Counted from the first letter of the stretch, positions 22,962 through 30,611 are shown. The stretch is 36,661 nt of DNA from Syntrophaceae bacterium (GCA_003141195.1 PLLC01000088.1:84780-121440), one strand, 5' to 3'. Notes: generated by a model not told the origin, from the sequence alone. Program-made: numbers and translations.

Positions 22962-23043
22962 AAGCCGGGAGTCAATTTTGCAACAGATACTTGAACACTT
23001 GAGTGAAATCATCCTTGAGGCAGGCCGCACGGAGAAAAAATGA
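22962..23043 (+). pseudogene. gtrA and wzm 5' fragments fused after gtrB
   Basis: AAAAGCCGGGAGTC and TTTTGCAACAGATACTTGAACA match the leader and first codons of the real gtrA (26344-26386). At 22999 this switches to LSEIILEAGRTEK, the start of an ABC-2 exporter permease also found at 28361. Its stop overlaps the start of the next gene (ATGA), so recombination has joined three genes here. Confidence 0.75.
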
Positions 23044-24404
23044 ACGAAGAAACCATCCTGAATTTCATAAAAAAAGGCGAATCCGAAACGGTCGAGTTCA
23101 AATCCGCCTTCGATCAGGCGGCGATTGAAACGCTTGCCGCTTTCGCCAATACAAAGGGCGGGTATGTTTTTGTCGGTGTTGCAGATTCTGGCAAGATTGT
23201 CGGCGTCCAGCTTGGCAACGAGACGATCCCGCAATGGCTAAATCAGATAAAAACCAACACGTTTCCCACTCTTATACCGGATGTTGCGACCGCTGCCATT
23301 GATCATAAAGACATCGTGATCTTTATGATCGACGAGTTTCCGATCAAGCCCGTAAGCTGCCGAGGGAAATATCTGAAAAGAGTCAGGAATGCAAACCATC
23401 AGATTCCCATTCACGAGATATCCGATCTTCATTTGCGAAGTTATCAGACAAGCTGGGATTTCTATTCCGACACCCGCCATGGACTGGAGGACATCTCTTT
23501 AGCGAAAGTGAGCAAATTCATAGAAATATCAAATCGGATTCGCCCCAATCCCATTCTAGATGATCCCCTCACGGTGCTCAAAAAATTCGAGTTAATCAAG
23601 GAGACATCAATTACGAATGCATGCTATCTACTTTTTGCAACGGAGGATGTCCTTATATCCACGATAGAGATAGGGCGTTTTGATAGCGACACCCTCATTC
23701 AGGACAGCCTAACCATACGATCGGACCTGTTTGGTGAAGTGGATGCGGCGCTCTCGTTTATTCGAAAACATCTGAATAGATCTTACATCATTACCGGAGA
23801 TAAACAGCGGGAGGAACGCTGGGACTATCCCCTTACGGCGCTTCGCGAAATTGTGGTCAACATGATTGTCCACCGCGACTACATGAGTTCAAGCGATTCC
23901 ATGATCAGAATATTTGACGACCGGATAGAATTCTTCAATCCCGGTCGCCTGATGGCCGGGCTGTCGATAGAGCAGTTGGTGCGCGGCAACTACGTCTCCG
24001 CCATCCGCAACAAACAGATCGCTACGCTTTTTAAAGAGGCCGGGATCATTGAGAAATACGGTTCCGGCATTAAACGGGTATTGGAATCTATAAGGACATA
24101 CGGGCTAATGGATCCGTCGTTTGAGGAGATCCAGGATGGGTTTCGGGTAACCTTTTTCAAAACCACCCAGAAAACCACCCAGAAAACCACCCAGAAAACC
24201 ACCCAGAAAACCACCCAGAAAACCTCAACTAAGGACCAGATTCTCGATATCCTCCGAGGAAATCCAAAGCTTACCCGTGGTGAGATGGCGCAATTGTTGG
24301 GGAAGAGTCAAAATACCATCAAGGACAATCTGGCCGCGCTCAAATCTGAAAACCGGGTGGAACGCATGGGGAGCGACCGCGACGGTTATTGGAGAGTGAA
24401 GTGA
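23040..24404 (+). CDS. AlbA_2/Schlafen-type ATP-binding regulator
   Basis: A 454-residue protein. ESETVEFKSAFDQAAIETLAAFANTKGGYVFVGV (residues 12-45) is the AlbA_2 domain. ALREIVVNMIVHRDY with IRIFDDRIEFFNPGRL (about 275-320) is the HATPase_c_4 region. The C-terminus (DQILDILRGNPKLTRGEMAQLLGKSQNTIKDNL) is a winged helix. A KTTQ linker repeated five times joins the last two parts. Family members are often called RecG-like or transcriptional regulators, and some sit in defence islands. It is inserted between gtrB and a gtrB 3' copy. Confidence 0.85.
   Translation: MNEETILNFIKKGESETVEFKSAFDQAAIETLAAFANTKGGYVFVGVADSGKIVGVQLGNETIPQWLNQIKTNTFPTLIPDVATAAIDHKDIVIFMIDEFPIKPVSCRGKYLKRVRNANHQIPIHEISDLHLRSYQTSWDFYSDTRHGLEDISLAKVSKFIEISNRIRPNPILDDPLTVLKKFELIKETSITNACYLLFATEDVLISTIEIGRFDSDTLIQDSLTIRSDLFGEVDAALSFIRKHLNRSYIITGDKQREERWDYPLTALREIVVNMIVHRDYMSSSDSMIRIFDDRIEFFNPGRLMAGLSIEQLVRGNYVSAIRNKQIATLFKEAGIIEKYGSGIKRVLESIRTYGLMDPSFEEIQDGFRVTFFKTTQKTTQKTTQKTTQKTTQKTSTKDQILDILRGNPKLTRGEMAQLLGKSQNTIKDNLAALKSENRVERMGSDRDGYWRVK
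24159..24218 (+). repeat. 12-bp tandem repeat encoding KTTQ x5
   Basis: AAAACCACCCAG occurs five times without change, then degenerates to AAAACCTCAACT. Each unit is four codons, so copy-number change alters linker length without shifting frame. Confidence 0.95.
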
Positions 24405-24479
24405 TAAGAATGATGAATTCTCCCCTGATTACGTTCGCGATCCTTAATTGGTATTATGGATGTCCCCGGATTTCATGCA

Positions 24480-24633
24480 GGTAGGGATGGTGCCGCTGGT
24501 CATAGGTCTGTTTTTCTTTTCATCCGTTCAGCTTATCTTCATCGGTATCATCGGGGAATATATCGGCGCCATTCATACCCAGGTGCTGAAGCGGCCATTG
24601 GTCATCGAAAAGGAACGGATCAATTTCGACTGA
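24480..24633 (+). pseudogene. gtrB 3'-end copy 2
   Basis: Encodes VGMVPLVIGLFFFSSVQLIF to ...EKERINFD, matching the last 51 residues of GtrB (22809-22961). The first half differs at many third positions; the second half is nearly identical. Directly before it (24451-24474) is GGTATTATGGATGTCCCCGG, a copy of the GGGGACA-type repeat, so the break coincides with a repeat motif. Confidence 0.9.
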
Positions 24634-24688
24634 ATAGCAGGGTGGACCTTTAGAGACTGAGGATTGAACAAAGCGCAAGATTAACTAT

Positions 24689-24747
24689 TTGATATTGAGC
24701 CGAAATATGCTATACAATGCCTTAATATAAAAACTTTTACATTAAGG
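24689..24747 (+). promoter_or_regulatory. Promoter and inverted repeat before the AAA gene
   Basis: TTGATA at 24689-24694 and TATACA at 24711-24716, 16 bases apart. CCTTAAT (24720-24726) pairs with ATTAAGG (24741-24747), partly covering the GGGAGG ribosome site. It could be an operator or could mask translation. Confidence 0.5.
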
Positions 24748-24756
24748 GAGGAAGGT

Positions 24757-26217
24757 GTGTCGAAGTTGCCGTGGGGCTTTTATGGAAGAAGGCGGGAGGT
24801 TGAGCAAATCCTTGAAATCCTTCGACGTGGGCGGTGGTTTTTCCTGAAGATATCGGGGCGAAGGCGGATCGGCAAGACAAGCCTGGTGCAAGAGGCACTG
24901 CGAGAAATCGGGAGAGAGCGGGCGGTCTATCTCCAGATCCCGGATTCCGACCCCGCCGGCGTTCTTTCGACAGTTCGCGACTTTTATGCCACCTTCGGCC
25001 TGGAAAACCGCACTCCCCGCGATCTCGGCGCGTTTGCCGCCAGCATCGCCGGTCTCGTCCGTGACGGATTTGTCGTCATCATCGATGAGTTCCAGTATTT
25101 TCACCGCCAGTCCCTGGCCGAGTTCACCTCTCATCTGCAATACGAGGTGGACCGTCTGGCAAGGGAGGCAGATCGGGTACCCGGCGGCCTCATCGTACTT
25201 GGCTCCATCCATACGGAGATGGCGGCGCTTCTGGAGGACAGGACGGCGCCTCTATTCAACCGCCTGACAGACCAGATGGAACTTCCCCATCTCGATATCG
25301 CGTCCATCCTCGAGATCCTGCAAATCCACGCCGATGATGCCCCGGAGAGGCTGCTTTTTCTCTGGAATCTTTTCGAGGGGGTCCCGAAGTTTTATCGGGA
25401 CTGCTACGAGCAGGACGTCTTGGACGCCGACCGCCGGGAACTGCTGAGGAAGATGTTTTTCACCAGTTCTTCGCCGCTCCGGATGGAAGCGGAAAGCTGG
25501 TTTCTCAGAGAGCTGCGCGGCCGCTATGATCTGATTCTGAAGTATGTTGCACGACATCCAGGATGTACGAACAGCGATCTCGACGCCCATGTGAAGTCCT
25601 CCCTGTCAGGAAACGGCAAGCAGGTGGCGGGCTATATAAAGGTCCTGCGCGAACGTTATGGGATGATTGAACGACTACAGCCTGTCTTCGCCAAACCGAC
25701 GGCACGCAACGGACGATTTTATCTCAAAGATAACTTCCTGCGGACCTGGCTTTCCGTCCTGGCCGTTCCCACTGCTTCGGTAAATTTCAGACCCTTGGAG
25801 CCCTTGATCGCTGAAGCGGATCAGCGGCTTGCCGAAGCGGAAGGTTACGGGTTTGAAAGGCTTATCCGGGAGCTCTACAAAGAACGCAGCCGTAAGGGAA
25901 TCGGTGATTTCGAGTTGACGTCGCAGATTCATGGATATTGGGACAAGGCGGGAACGGAAATCGACCTGGTCGCGCTCAATGATGAGGCGAGAATCGTACG
26001 TTTGGGGTCGTGCAAGAGGAATGCGGATCGCCTTGTAGGCGGACTGAAGCGGTTTGACGGCCATGTCGAACGGTTTCTTCGCCTGAGACCTGAACTCAGC
26101 AACTGGAAAGTAGAAAAATCGGCAATCGCACCTCGCCTTTCAACTGAGGCGCGGCGAGCCGCCGAGGAGGCCGGTTATATCGCTCAGGATTTAGTGGATC
26201 TGACCGTGGGGCTGTGA
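24757..26217 (+). CDS. AAA ATPase of the archaeal-ATPase/DUF234 type
   Basis: A 486-residue protein. FYGRRREVEQI leads to Walker A (KISGRRRIGKTSLVQ) and Walker B (GFVVIIDEFQYF). The C-terminal third (YGFERLIRELY, GTEIDLVALND, RLGSCKRNAD) resembles the PD-(D/E)XK-like DUF234 region. Biological role of the family is not established; it often lies in mobile or defence regions. The start is GTG at 24757 with GGAGG nearby. It is flanked by two gtrB 3' copies and appears to have its own promoter. Confidence 0.82.
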   Translation: MSKLPWGFYGRRREVEQILEILRRGRWFFLKISGRRRIGKTSLVQEALREIGRERAVYLQIPDSDPAGVLSTVRDFYATFGLENRTPRDLGAFAASIAGLVRDGFVVIIDEFQYFHRQSLAEFTSHLQYEVDRLAREADRVPGGLIVLGSIHTEMAALLEDRTAPLFNRLTDQMELPHLDIASILEILQIHADDAPERLLFLWNLFEGVPKFYRDCYEQDVLDADRRELLRKMFFTSSSPLRMEAESWFLRELRGRYDLILKYVARHPGCTNSDLDAHVKSSLSGNGKQVAGYIKVLRERYGMIERLQPVFAKPTARNGRFYLKDNFLRTWLSVLAVPTASVNFRPLEPLIAEADQRLAEAEGYGFERLIRELYKERSRKGIGDFELTSQIHGYWDKAGTEIDLVALNDEARIVRLGSCKRNADRLVGGLKRFDGHVERFLRLRPELSNWKVEKSAIAPRLSTEARRAAEEAGYIAQDLVDLTVGL

Positions 26218-26268
26218 TAACTAACGATTATTCTGAGATAATTGTCAAGGTTGAAATGGCTCATTGTA

Positions 26269-26345
26269 GAATATATCGGCGCCATTCATACCCAGGTGCT
26301 GAAGCGACCATTGGTCATCGAAAAGGAACGGATCAATTTCGATTA
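26269..26345 (+). pseudogene. gtrB 3'-end copy 3
   Basis: EYIGAIHTQVLKRPLVIEK then ERINFD and a TAA stop, nearly identical over 77 bases to the last part of gtrB. Here the homology continues into the original leader of gtrA, so this is probably the native gtrB-gtrA junction. Confidence 0.9.
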
Positions 26346-26362
26346 AAAGCCGGGAGTCCCTT

Positions 26363-26815
26363 TTGAAACGGATACTCGACCACTTATGGCTGAATCATCA
26401 GACGAAGGTCCGCTTTGTCCTGGTTGGCCTCTGGAACACGATTTTTGGTTATCTCGTCTTTGTTGGGCTCGACTATTTGTTTAATCTTTTTTTCTCACCG
26501 CGCTACGTTGCCTACATGTCGGCAGCGGTTTTAGCGAATATTATCGCCATCCTCAATGCTTACATATTTCACAAGTTTGTCACTTTTCGATCTCCCTTAC
26601 GGGGCCTCGCCATTATTCCGGAATTTGTGCGTTTTTTTTCCATGTATCTGTTCAGTTTTTTTCTTGGCCTCGTTCTTCTTCCCGTTTTTGTGGAAATATT
26701 CCATCTTGATCCCAAAATAGCCGGCGCATTGCTCATCCCGATCACGATGATCATCAGTTATCTCGGCCATTCCCGGTTTTCATTCAGGCAAGATAACGAG
26801 GCGCATCATTCATAA
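26363..26815 (+). CDS. gtrA: GtrA-like membrane protein
   Basis: A 150-residue protein with four membrane helices: VRFVLVGLWNTIFGYLVFVGL, YMSAAVLANIIAILNAYIFHKFVTF, FFSMYLFSFFLGLVLLPVFV and IAGALLIPITMIISYLGHSRFSF. This is the GtrA/DPMS-type family thought to flip or present polyprenyl-phosphate sugars. It starts with TTG at 26363, GGGAG upstream. It normally follows gtrB; here two ATPase genes separate them. Confidence 0.85.
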   Translation: MKRILDHLWLNHQTKVRFVLVGLWNTIFGYLVFVGLDYLFNLFFSPRYVAYMSAAVLANIIAILNAYIFHKFVTFRSPLRGLAIIPEFVRFFSMYLFSFFLGLVLLPVFVEIFHLDPKIAGALLIPITMIISYLGHSRFSFRQDNEAHHS

Positions 26816-26875
26816 CGAGTCCACATGCAAATTATTTCACCTTTAACTCCTTGCGGCTTGCGGAAAAGAGAGCGA

Positions 26876-27034
26876 TCAGTCCTGGGTTTTCAGAACTGCG
26901 AGAAGAATTTCCATCTCCTGCCGATATTCCTGCAGGCGGTCGTACACCATGAGGGCTTCTGTCGCATTGTAGGTGTGCGACATGCGATTGCGTGCGGATA
27001 GCATATCCAGCCAGATTTTATGCGAATGCAACCT
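26876..27034 (-). pseudogene. HEPN (HI0074-type) C-terminal fragment
   Basis: Reads IWLDMLSARNRMSHTYNATE and ALMVYDRLQEYRQEMEILLAVL to a stop at 26876. RNRMSH fits the HEPN RNase motif R-X4-H, and WLDMLSARN-SHTY is typical of nucleotidyltransferase substrate-binding (HI0074-like) proteins. The N-terminal half and the nucleotidyltransferase partner are missing; the break lies inside the YgiT-type gene's 3' end. Confidence 0.7.
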
Positions 27035-27266
27035 GAGGAAGTTCGACATAACTGTCGGGCTTTTCGGTTTTCTTTTGGATGGCGAAGAAACGGCGTTCGA
27101 TTTCCTTCAGGACCTTCGCATCGAAATAGACCATCCCGCAATTCAGGCAAATTTCTACCGGCGTATTGGGGACAAGCAAATAATTGCCCTTATACGAGTA
27201 AAGATAATCCGTTCGTCGCTCCTCGTATTGCGGGCTCCCGCAATAAATGCATTTCTTATTTTCCAT
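27018..27266 (-). CDS. YgiT-type zinc-finger antitoxin
   Basis: An 82-residue protein: KKCIYCGSPQYEERRTDYLYSYKG with CxxC, then EICLNCGMVYFDAKVLKEIE with a second CxxC, which together bind one zinc. This is the MqsA-N/YgiT-type fold. It lacks the HTH half of MqsA, as is usual when the partner is DUF4258. It overlaps the toxin gene by 11 bases. The C-terminus ends at the junction with the HEPN fragment. Confidence 0.85.
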   Translation of the reverse strand: MENKKCIYCGSPQYEERRTDYLYSYKGNYLLVPNTPVEICLNCGMVYFDAKVLKEIERRFFAIQKKTEKPDSYVELPQVAFA

Positions 27267-27570
27267 GTTCCCTGCTCCTTGTCCACGGATCGACGAATTT
27301 CGGCGGCTTCGGAACGTAAACCGTAACGATTACGATCTTATCTCCCCGTCTTCCGCAAACGACATGAATCGGAATATTTTCTGAAAATCCAACCAACAGA
27401 CAGCTTTCTCCGCGGCCATCATCCGGGTATTGCTCCAAAATGTCCCCGGCCAGAATCGCTTCCTCGATCTGATAAAAGGTGAGATCGTCCGCCTTTCTTT
27501 CGATTTCATCATGCAGTGTATATTCATACTGGTTCTTCCCGACTTTCTCCTTTATTTCATCAACGATCAT
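27256..27570 (-). CDS. DUF4258-family toxin
   Basis: A 104-residue protein: EYTLHDEIERKADDLTFYQIEEAILAGDILEQYPDDGRGESCLLVGF, then PIHVVCGRRGDKIVIVTVYVP. This is the DUF4258 RelE-like pattern, known beside YgiT-type zinc-finger antitoxins. It is the first gene of the minus-strand pair. Family action as an RNase is presumed. Confidence 0.82.
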   Translation of the reverse strand: MIVDEIKEKVGKNQYEYTLHDEIERKADDLTFYQIEEAILAGDILEQYPDDGRGESCLLVGFSENIPIHVVCGRRGDKIVIVTVYVPKPPKFVDPWTRSREHGK

Positions 27571-27815
27571 TTTGTTTTTTCCCGATCGTGATGGTTGGGT
27601 TCAGTATATTGAAATTGCGCTCGCTTTGCAATCCGAAATAATCGTCCGGTTTGTGAACGGCCATCCCGCCCTTGAGCTTTACCTGGAGGCCAGACGCCGG
27701 ATCATGGCGATGATGCCGGTTTATGGGTGATAACGATATAGAATTATTTAGATTGAATGGAGTTAGTGGTGGATTACGGAAATAATTATCACTGGACTGA
27801 AAGCAGGGAGTGGCA

Positions 27816-27835
27816 TAGAATACGATCGTATTCTA
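27816..27835. promoter_or_regulatory. Perfect 20-bp palindrome upstream of higA
   Basis: TAGAATACGATCGTATTCTA is perfectly self-complementary and lies 67 bases before the HigA ATG. HigA-type antitoxins bind palindromes, so autorepression is likely. The rest of 27571-27902 shows only a possible unidentified gene 3' end (FVNGHPALELYLEARRRI, to a stop near 27730). Confidence 0.65.
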
Positions 27836-27902
27836 CTTTGGAGGTGAAGTAAGATGAATCAAGGAAGCGCCAAGAAAGTGAAGACTAGAAAGGAGAAACA
27901 CC

Positions 27903-28217
27903 ATGAATGCCATGCGCCCCATACATCCCGGCGAGGTGCTGAAGGAAGAGCTTGCCGAAATTAACATGTCCGCCAATGCCTTTGCCCAGGCACTACACGT
28001 GCCGGCCAACCGGATAACCGCTATCCTGAGCGGTACCCGTTCCATTACCGCTGATACCGCGCTACGGATTTCCTTTTTCTTCGGCACCACGCCGGAATTC
28101 TGGCTGAATCTTCAGACATCATATGACTTGAAGGTGGCCAGAGAATCTGTTGGTAAAAAGGTAAAACAGGAGGTCAGATCATTCATACCCACCATGCCGC
28201 GCCTGACACACGCATAA
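27903..28217 (+). CDS. higA: HigA-family HTH antitoxin without toxin
   Basis: A 104-residue protein: MRPIHPGEVLKEELAEINMSANAFAQALHVPANRITAILSGTRSITADTALRISFFFGTTPEFWLNLQTSYDL is a standard HigA/VapI helix-turn-helix. AAAGGAG precedes the ATG. No HigB lies upstream, so the toxin is missing. The last 24 residues (from VGKKVKQEVRSF) are encoded by a 73-bp repeat also at 32393-32465, so the C-terminus may be of foreign origin. Confidence 0.88.
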   Translation: MNAMRPIHPGEVLKEELAEINMSANAFAQALHVPANRITAILSGTRSITADTALRISFFFGTTPEFWLNLQTSYDLKVARESVGKKVKQEVRSFIPTMPRLTHA

Positions 28218-28218
28218 A
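28146..28218 (+). repeat. 73-bp repeat at the higA 3' end
   Basis: TCTGTTGGTAAAAAGGTA to CACACGCATAAA matches 32393-32465 with three differences. It covers the last codons and the stop of higA. Confidence 0.85.
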
Positions 28219-28228
28219 GCTGATTGAA

Positions 28229-28361
28229 TTCCGGGGATAGTCTGCTTGTAGCGCACGGATAGATCGCGCCATGCCATAATCAGAAAAAGCTCCCGGTAGT
28301 GCCAGAGATCGGCCCAGTAGTTTTTCTCGGTGCGTCCTGCCTCAATGATAATTTCGCTCAT
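28229..28361 (-). pseudogene. ABC-2 exporter permease (Wzm-like) 5' fragment
   Basis: MSEIIIEAGRTEKNYWADLW then HYRELFLIMAWRDLSVRYKQT is the start of a polysaccharide ABC-exporter permease. After RYKQT the normal sequence is lost at about 28229, next to GGGGATA. A shorter piece of a related start lies at 22999. The exporter itself is not in the window. Confidence 0.8.
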
Positions 28362-28420
28362 GAATTTACCGAATTATGAGAACTGCGGGGAGCGCTTTCC
28401 GATGGAGCTACGGCTACCCG

Positions 28421-28654
28421 TCATGAATGTTTCATGTTGATGAAATCTTCGGCTGAAATATCCGCTTGTTTCAAGATTGCCCTGAGAGTACCTTGGGGCA
28501 TGTCGCCTGTGTGATTTGGGATGGTTGTATAGCAGCCTGTTGATTTATTGTACCAGATTTCGTGGCTTCCCGCCGCTTGACGGAGGAACGAGAAGCCAAA
28601 TAACTTGAGACGTTGTACGATGTCTCGATATCTAAAACCGGACAACTGTCCCAT
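28421..28654 (-). CDS. hicA: HicA-family toxin
   Basis: A 77-residue protein: YRDIVQRLKLFGFSFLRQAAGSHEIWYNKSTGCYTTIPNHTGDMPQGTLRAILKQADIS. GSHEIW has the HicA catalytic His and MPQGTLRAILKQA is a classic motif. It follows hicB on the minus strand after three bases. It looks complete and active. Confidence 0.9.
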   Translation of the reverse strand: MGQLSGFRYRDIVQRLKLFGFSFLRQAAGSHEIWYNKSTGCYTTIPNHTGDMPQGTLRAILKQADISAEDFINMKHS

Positions 28655-28657
28655 GGT

Positions 28658-28882
28658 TTATGTTCCTACGATCAAAGGATACTCAAAAGAATCACTGATA
28701 GCTCCCAGATTTACGGCTGGGAAGCCTTGCTCTTCTATGAGCTTTCTCGCCACATCCCTCGCGATTTCAAGCGTCTCGGAAATAGTTCTCCCCTGCGCAA
28801 CCAATCCCTGAATATCATCGGATGTCGCCAGGTATAGTCCTTCAGGCAATTTTTCGAGATGAATTTTAATCATTTTCTCCAT
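28658..28882 (-). CDS. hicB: HicB-family antitoxin
   Basis: A 74-residue protein: IKIHLEKLPEGLYLATSDDIQGLVAQGRTISETLEIARDVARKLIEE, the short HicB fold. GAGGAG sits eight bases before the ATG at 28882. It is first in the pair. No DNA-binding tail is seen. Confidence 0.88.
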   Translation of the reverse strand: MEKMIKIHLEKLPEGLYLATSDDIQGLVAQGRTISETLEIARDVARKLIEEQGFPAVNLGAISDSFEYPLIVGT

Positions 28883-29188
28883 AGCTATAACTCCTCTTTT
28901 TCAGTGCAACTTTGGGGTCTCGAAATTGAGTATGGCTTGTAACCCATCCTGCATTTTTGTCGTCCGATGAAAGGGTGGGGCAGTGCCCTTACTTGTTTGA
29001 TGATTTAAAGAATCATATCGAAAGGTGCGAGGAATAGCAACATGTAATTCTGGGGGGCAACACACCCTTGACAGGCATTTCAAAGAACAAGGATTCATAT
29101 ATCTCCCGGCATAGGGAGGCTTGCAAGTCGTCAGATACAAATGCGCCTTTGCGCTTTATGACGGCAATTAGCTGTCAATATGAGCGTG

Positions 29189-29213
29189 GTATGTCGAATA
29201 TTTGTCGACATAC
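29189..29213. promoter_or_regulatory. Inverted repeat, candidate AbiEi operator
   Basis: GTATGTCGA and TCGACATAC, both nine bases and perfectly complementary, are separated by ATATTTG. It lies 55 bases before the AbiEi-like start. AbiEi antitoxins are known to bind inverted repeats at their promoters. The remainder of the 28883-29268 gap shows nothing else I can name. Confidence 0.6.
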
Positions 29214-29268
29214 TACGATGGATTGTGTTATATCCCTCCGTCAATCCATGATAATGAAGGAAACAGAA

Positions 29269-29790
29269 ATGATCGAAGAACTGCGAAGCAAGATCACGGG
29301 CGAGGAGTTTGATTATCCGGCCCTTTTGGACGGTCTGCGGGAATACGACCGCCCCCGTGACAAGATCACGTCCCTGCTGGGACAGGGGGCCGTCGTCCGG
29401 GTAAAGAAGGGCATTTACGTTTTTGGGGAGAGATACAAGCGGCGCCCCTTCTCCAGAGAGGTCCTGGCAAATATGATCTGCGGGCCTTCCTATATTTCCC
29501 TCGATTACGCCTTGCATTACTACGGCCTGATTCCGGAAAGAGTCGAAGCGGTGACGTCGGTTACCGTCAGCCGGGGCAGGCGCTTTTCCACCCCTGTCGG
29601 CCTTTTCATTTACCGCGCCGTTCCCATGAGAGCCTACCCGATCGGCATCGACCGGGTAGAACTCGATGGAGGGCGCTCCTTTCTCATCGCGATCCCGGAG
29701 AAAGCCCTGGCTGATAAGATCCAGGCTGACCGGGGAACGGCGGCTGCGCGCCTGCCGGGAGCTGGGGCTGCCGACGATTCCCGCCCGTGA
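29269..29790 (+). CDS. AbiEi-like type IV antitoxin, 3' end replaced
   Basis: A 173-residue protein. Residues 1-60 (EFDYPALLDGLREYDRPRDKITSLLGQGAVVRVKKGIYVFG) are the winged-helix N-terminus; FSREVLANMICGPSYISLDYALHYYGLIPE and IPEKALADKI are AbiEi core motifs. The last 19 residues lie in DNA whose other frame reads ParB (GERRLRACRELGLP), so the real C-terminus has been lost. No AbiEii toxin follows. Start at 29269 has AAGGA seven bases upstream. Confidence 0.75.
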   Translation: MIEELRSKITGEEFDYPALLDGLREYDRPRDKITSLLGQGAVVRVKKGIYVFGERYKRRPFSREVLANMICGPSYISLDYALHYYGLIPERVEAVTSVTVSRGRRFSTPVGLFIYRAVPMRAYPIGIDRVELDGGRSFLIAIPEKALADKIQADRGTAAARLPGAGAADDSRP

Positions 29791-29809
29791 ATTCACCGGA
29801 ATTCACCCG
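29732..29809 (+). pseudogene. ParB-family central fragment
   Basis: In the frame +1 to AbiEi, GERRLRACRELGLPTIPARE is the ParB nuclease-domain motif. Its first 25 bases repeat those at 30840-30864 with one mismatch. The sequence after ARE is not recognisably ParB. Confidence 0.72.
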
Positions 29810-29903
29810 AAGGATTCAGAAGGGCCTGGATCGACTCCTGGAGGTTCATGAGAGTCTGGTTGAAGGTCGTCGGGGCTCTGTTCTGCCTTCGCCTGCCGCA
29901 TCT

Positions 29904-30149
29904 TCACCGATTTGCCAAAAGTTCATCAATTTCTTGATCCGTGAAACCAAACTGACGAAAAATCCGGATAACGTAAGGCGGAGACAATTCACCTGCACCC
30001 GTATCGATGGGAGCTGTTCTTTTTCGACCCTCAACGATACGCAAGTATATATCGTGATCTCCCTTTCCATGCCTGAGAAAAGAACACCCACCGCCTGCCA
30101 GTATACGCAGCAGTTCCCTGGGCTTGAGGGATGGTACGTTTTTAGGCAT
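29904..30149 (-). CDS. hicA: HicA-family toxin
   Basis: An 81-residue protein: SLKPRELLRILAGGGCSFLRHGKGDHDIYLRIVEGRKRTAPIDTGAGELSPPYVIRIFRQFG. GDHDIY carries His at the HicA position. It overlaps hicB by eight bases on the minus strand. The C-terminal extension is longer than usual. Confidence 0.85.
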   Translation of the reverse strand: MPKNVPSLKPRELLRILAGGGCSFLRHGKGDHDIYLRIVEGRKRTAPIDTGAGELSPPYVIRIFRQFGFTDQEIDELLANR

Positions 30150-30408
30150 AGACCGCCCTGAGTTCGTATGTTTCTAATGTAGGTTCTCGCCCTTCTATGG
30201 ATAGAAATTCGTGCAATTCATTGATGGCAATGGGGGCCGTAAAAAGTGATGGATCGTCGGAGAAAGCCAACTCCAGAGATGCGATAGCCTCTCTCATTTT
30301 TATAAGCGCCTCCTCTTTTGTTGACCCCTGGCTGACAACACCATTTTCCAGGCACAACGCCACCCAGTAGTCACCGCTTCTTCTTAAAATAGTCGTGAGA
30401 AATGACAT
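30142..30408 (-). CDS. hicB: HicB-family antitoxin
   Basis: An 88-residue protein: FLTTILRRSGDYWVALCLENGVVSQGSTKEEALIKMREAIASLELA. AAGGAGG lies seven bases before the ATG. TATAAT is visible on the minus strand at 30441-30446. First gene of the pair; no DNA-binding domain. Confidence 0.85.
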   Translation of the reverse strand: MSFLTTILRRSGDYWVALCLENGVVSQGSTKEEALIKMREAIASLELAFSDDPSLFTAPIAINELHEFLSIEGREPTLETYELRAVYA

Positions 30409-30548
30409 CCTTCAACCTCCTTAATGACTGGTCAGCTATAATTATAAACTATCTCTTTTTTTCAGAGTTGTCCATGCTTAAGTTGACCCGGCGTACTTTC
30501 TCAACAACACCGCCAATCACCTTTCCCTCGCGGTAAGCTGCGGAAATC

Positions 30549-30606
30549 CGGGAAATCCGGGGACATAATACCAATTAAGGTGAATTCCATGAATTCCTGT
30601 CCCCAG
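30549..30606. repeat. GGGGACA motif pair before parB fragment
   Basis: CCGGGGACATAATACCAATT (30549) and CCTGTCCCCAGAATTC (30595) are inverted copies of the window-wide motif, with GGTGAATTCC and GGAATTCA-like sequence between. They sit exactly where the ParB reading frame becomes recognisable. Confidence 0.75.
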
Positions 30607-30611
30607 AATTC

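Noticed and set aside
24159-24218. CRISPR-like repeat array
   Set aside because: Units are 12 bp, contiguous, with no spacers, and in frame inside a coding sequence.
27600-27730. C-terminal gene fragment (FVNGHPALELYLEARRRI)
   Set aside because: It reads like protein but I cannot assign a family and no start is visible.
27854-27960. Small ORF MNQGSAKKVKTRKEKHH before higA
   Set aside because: It overlaps the higA start region in another frame and has unlikely composition; probably just leader sequence.
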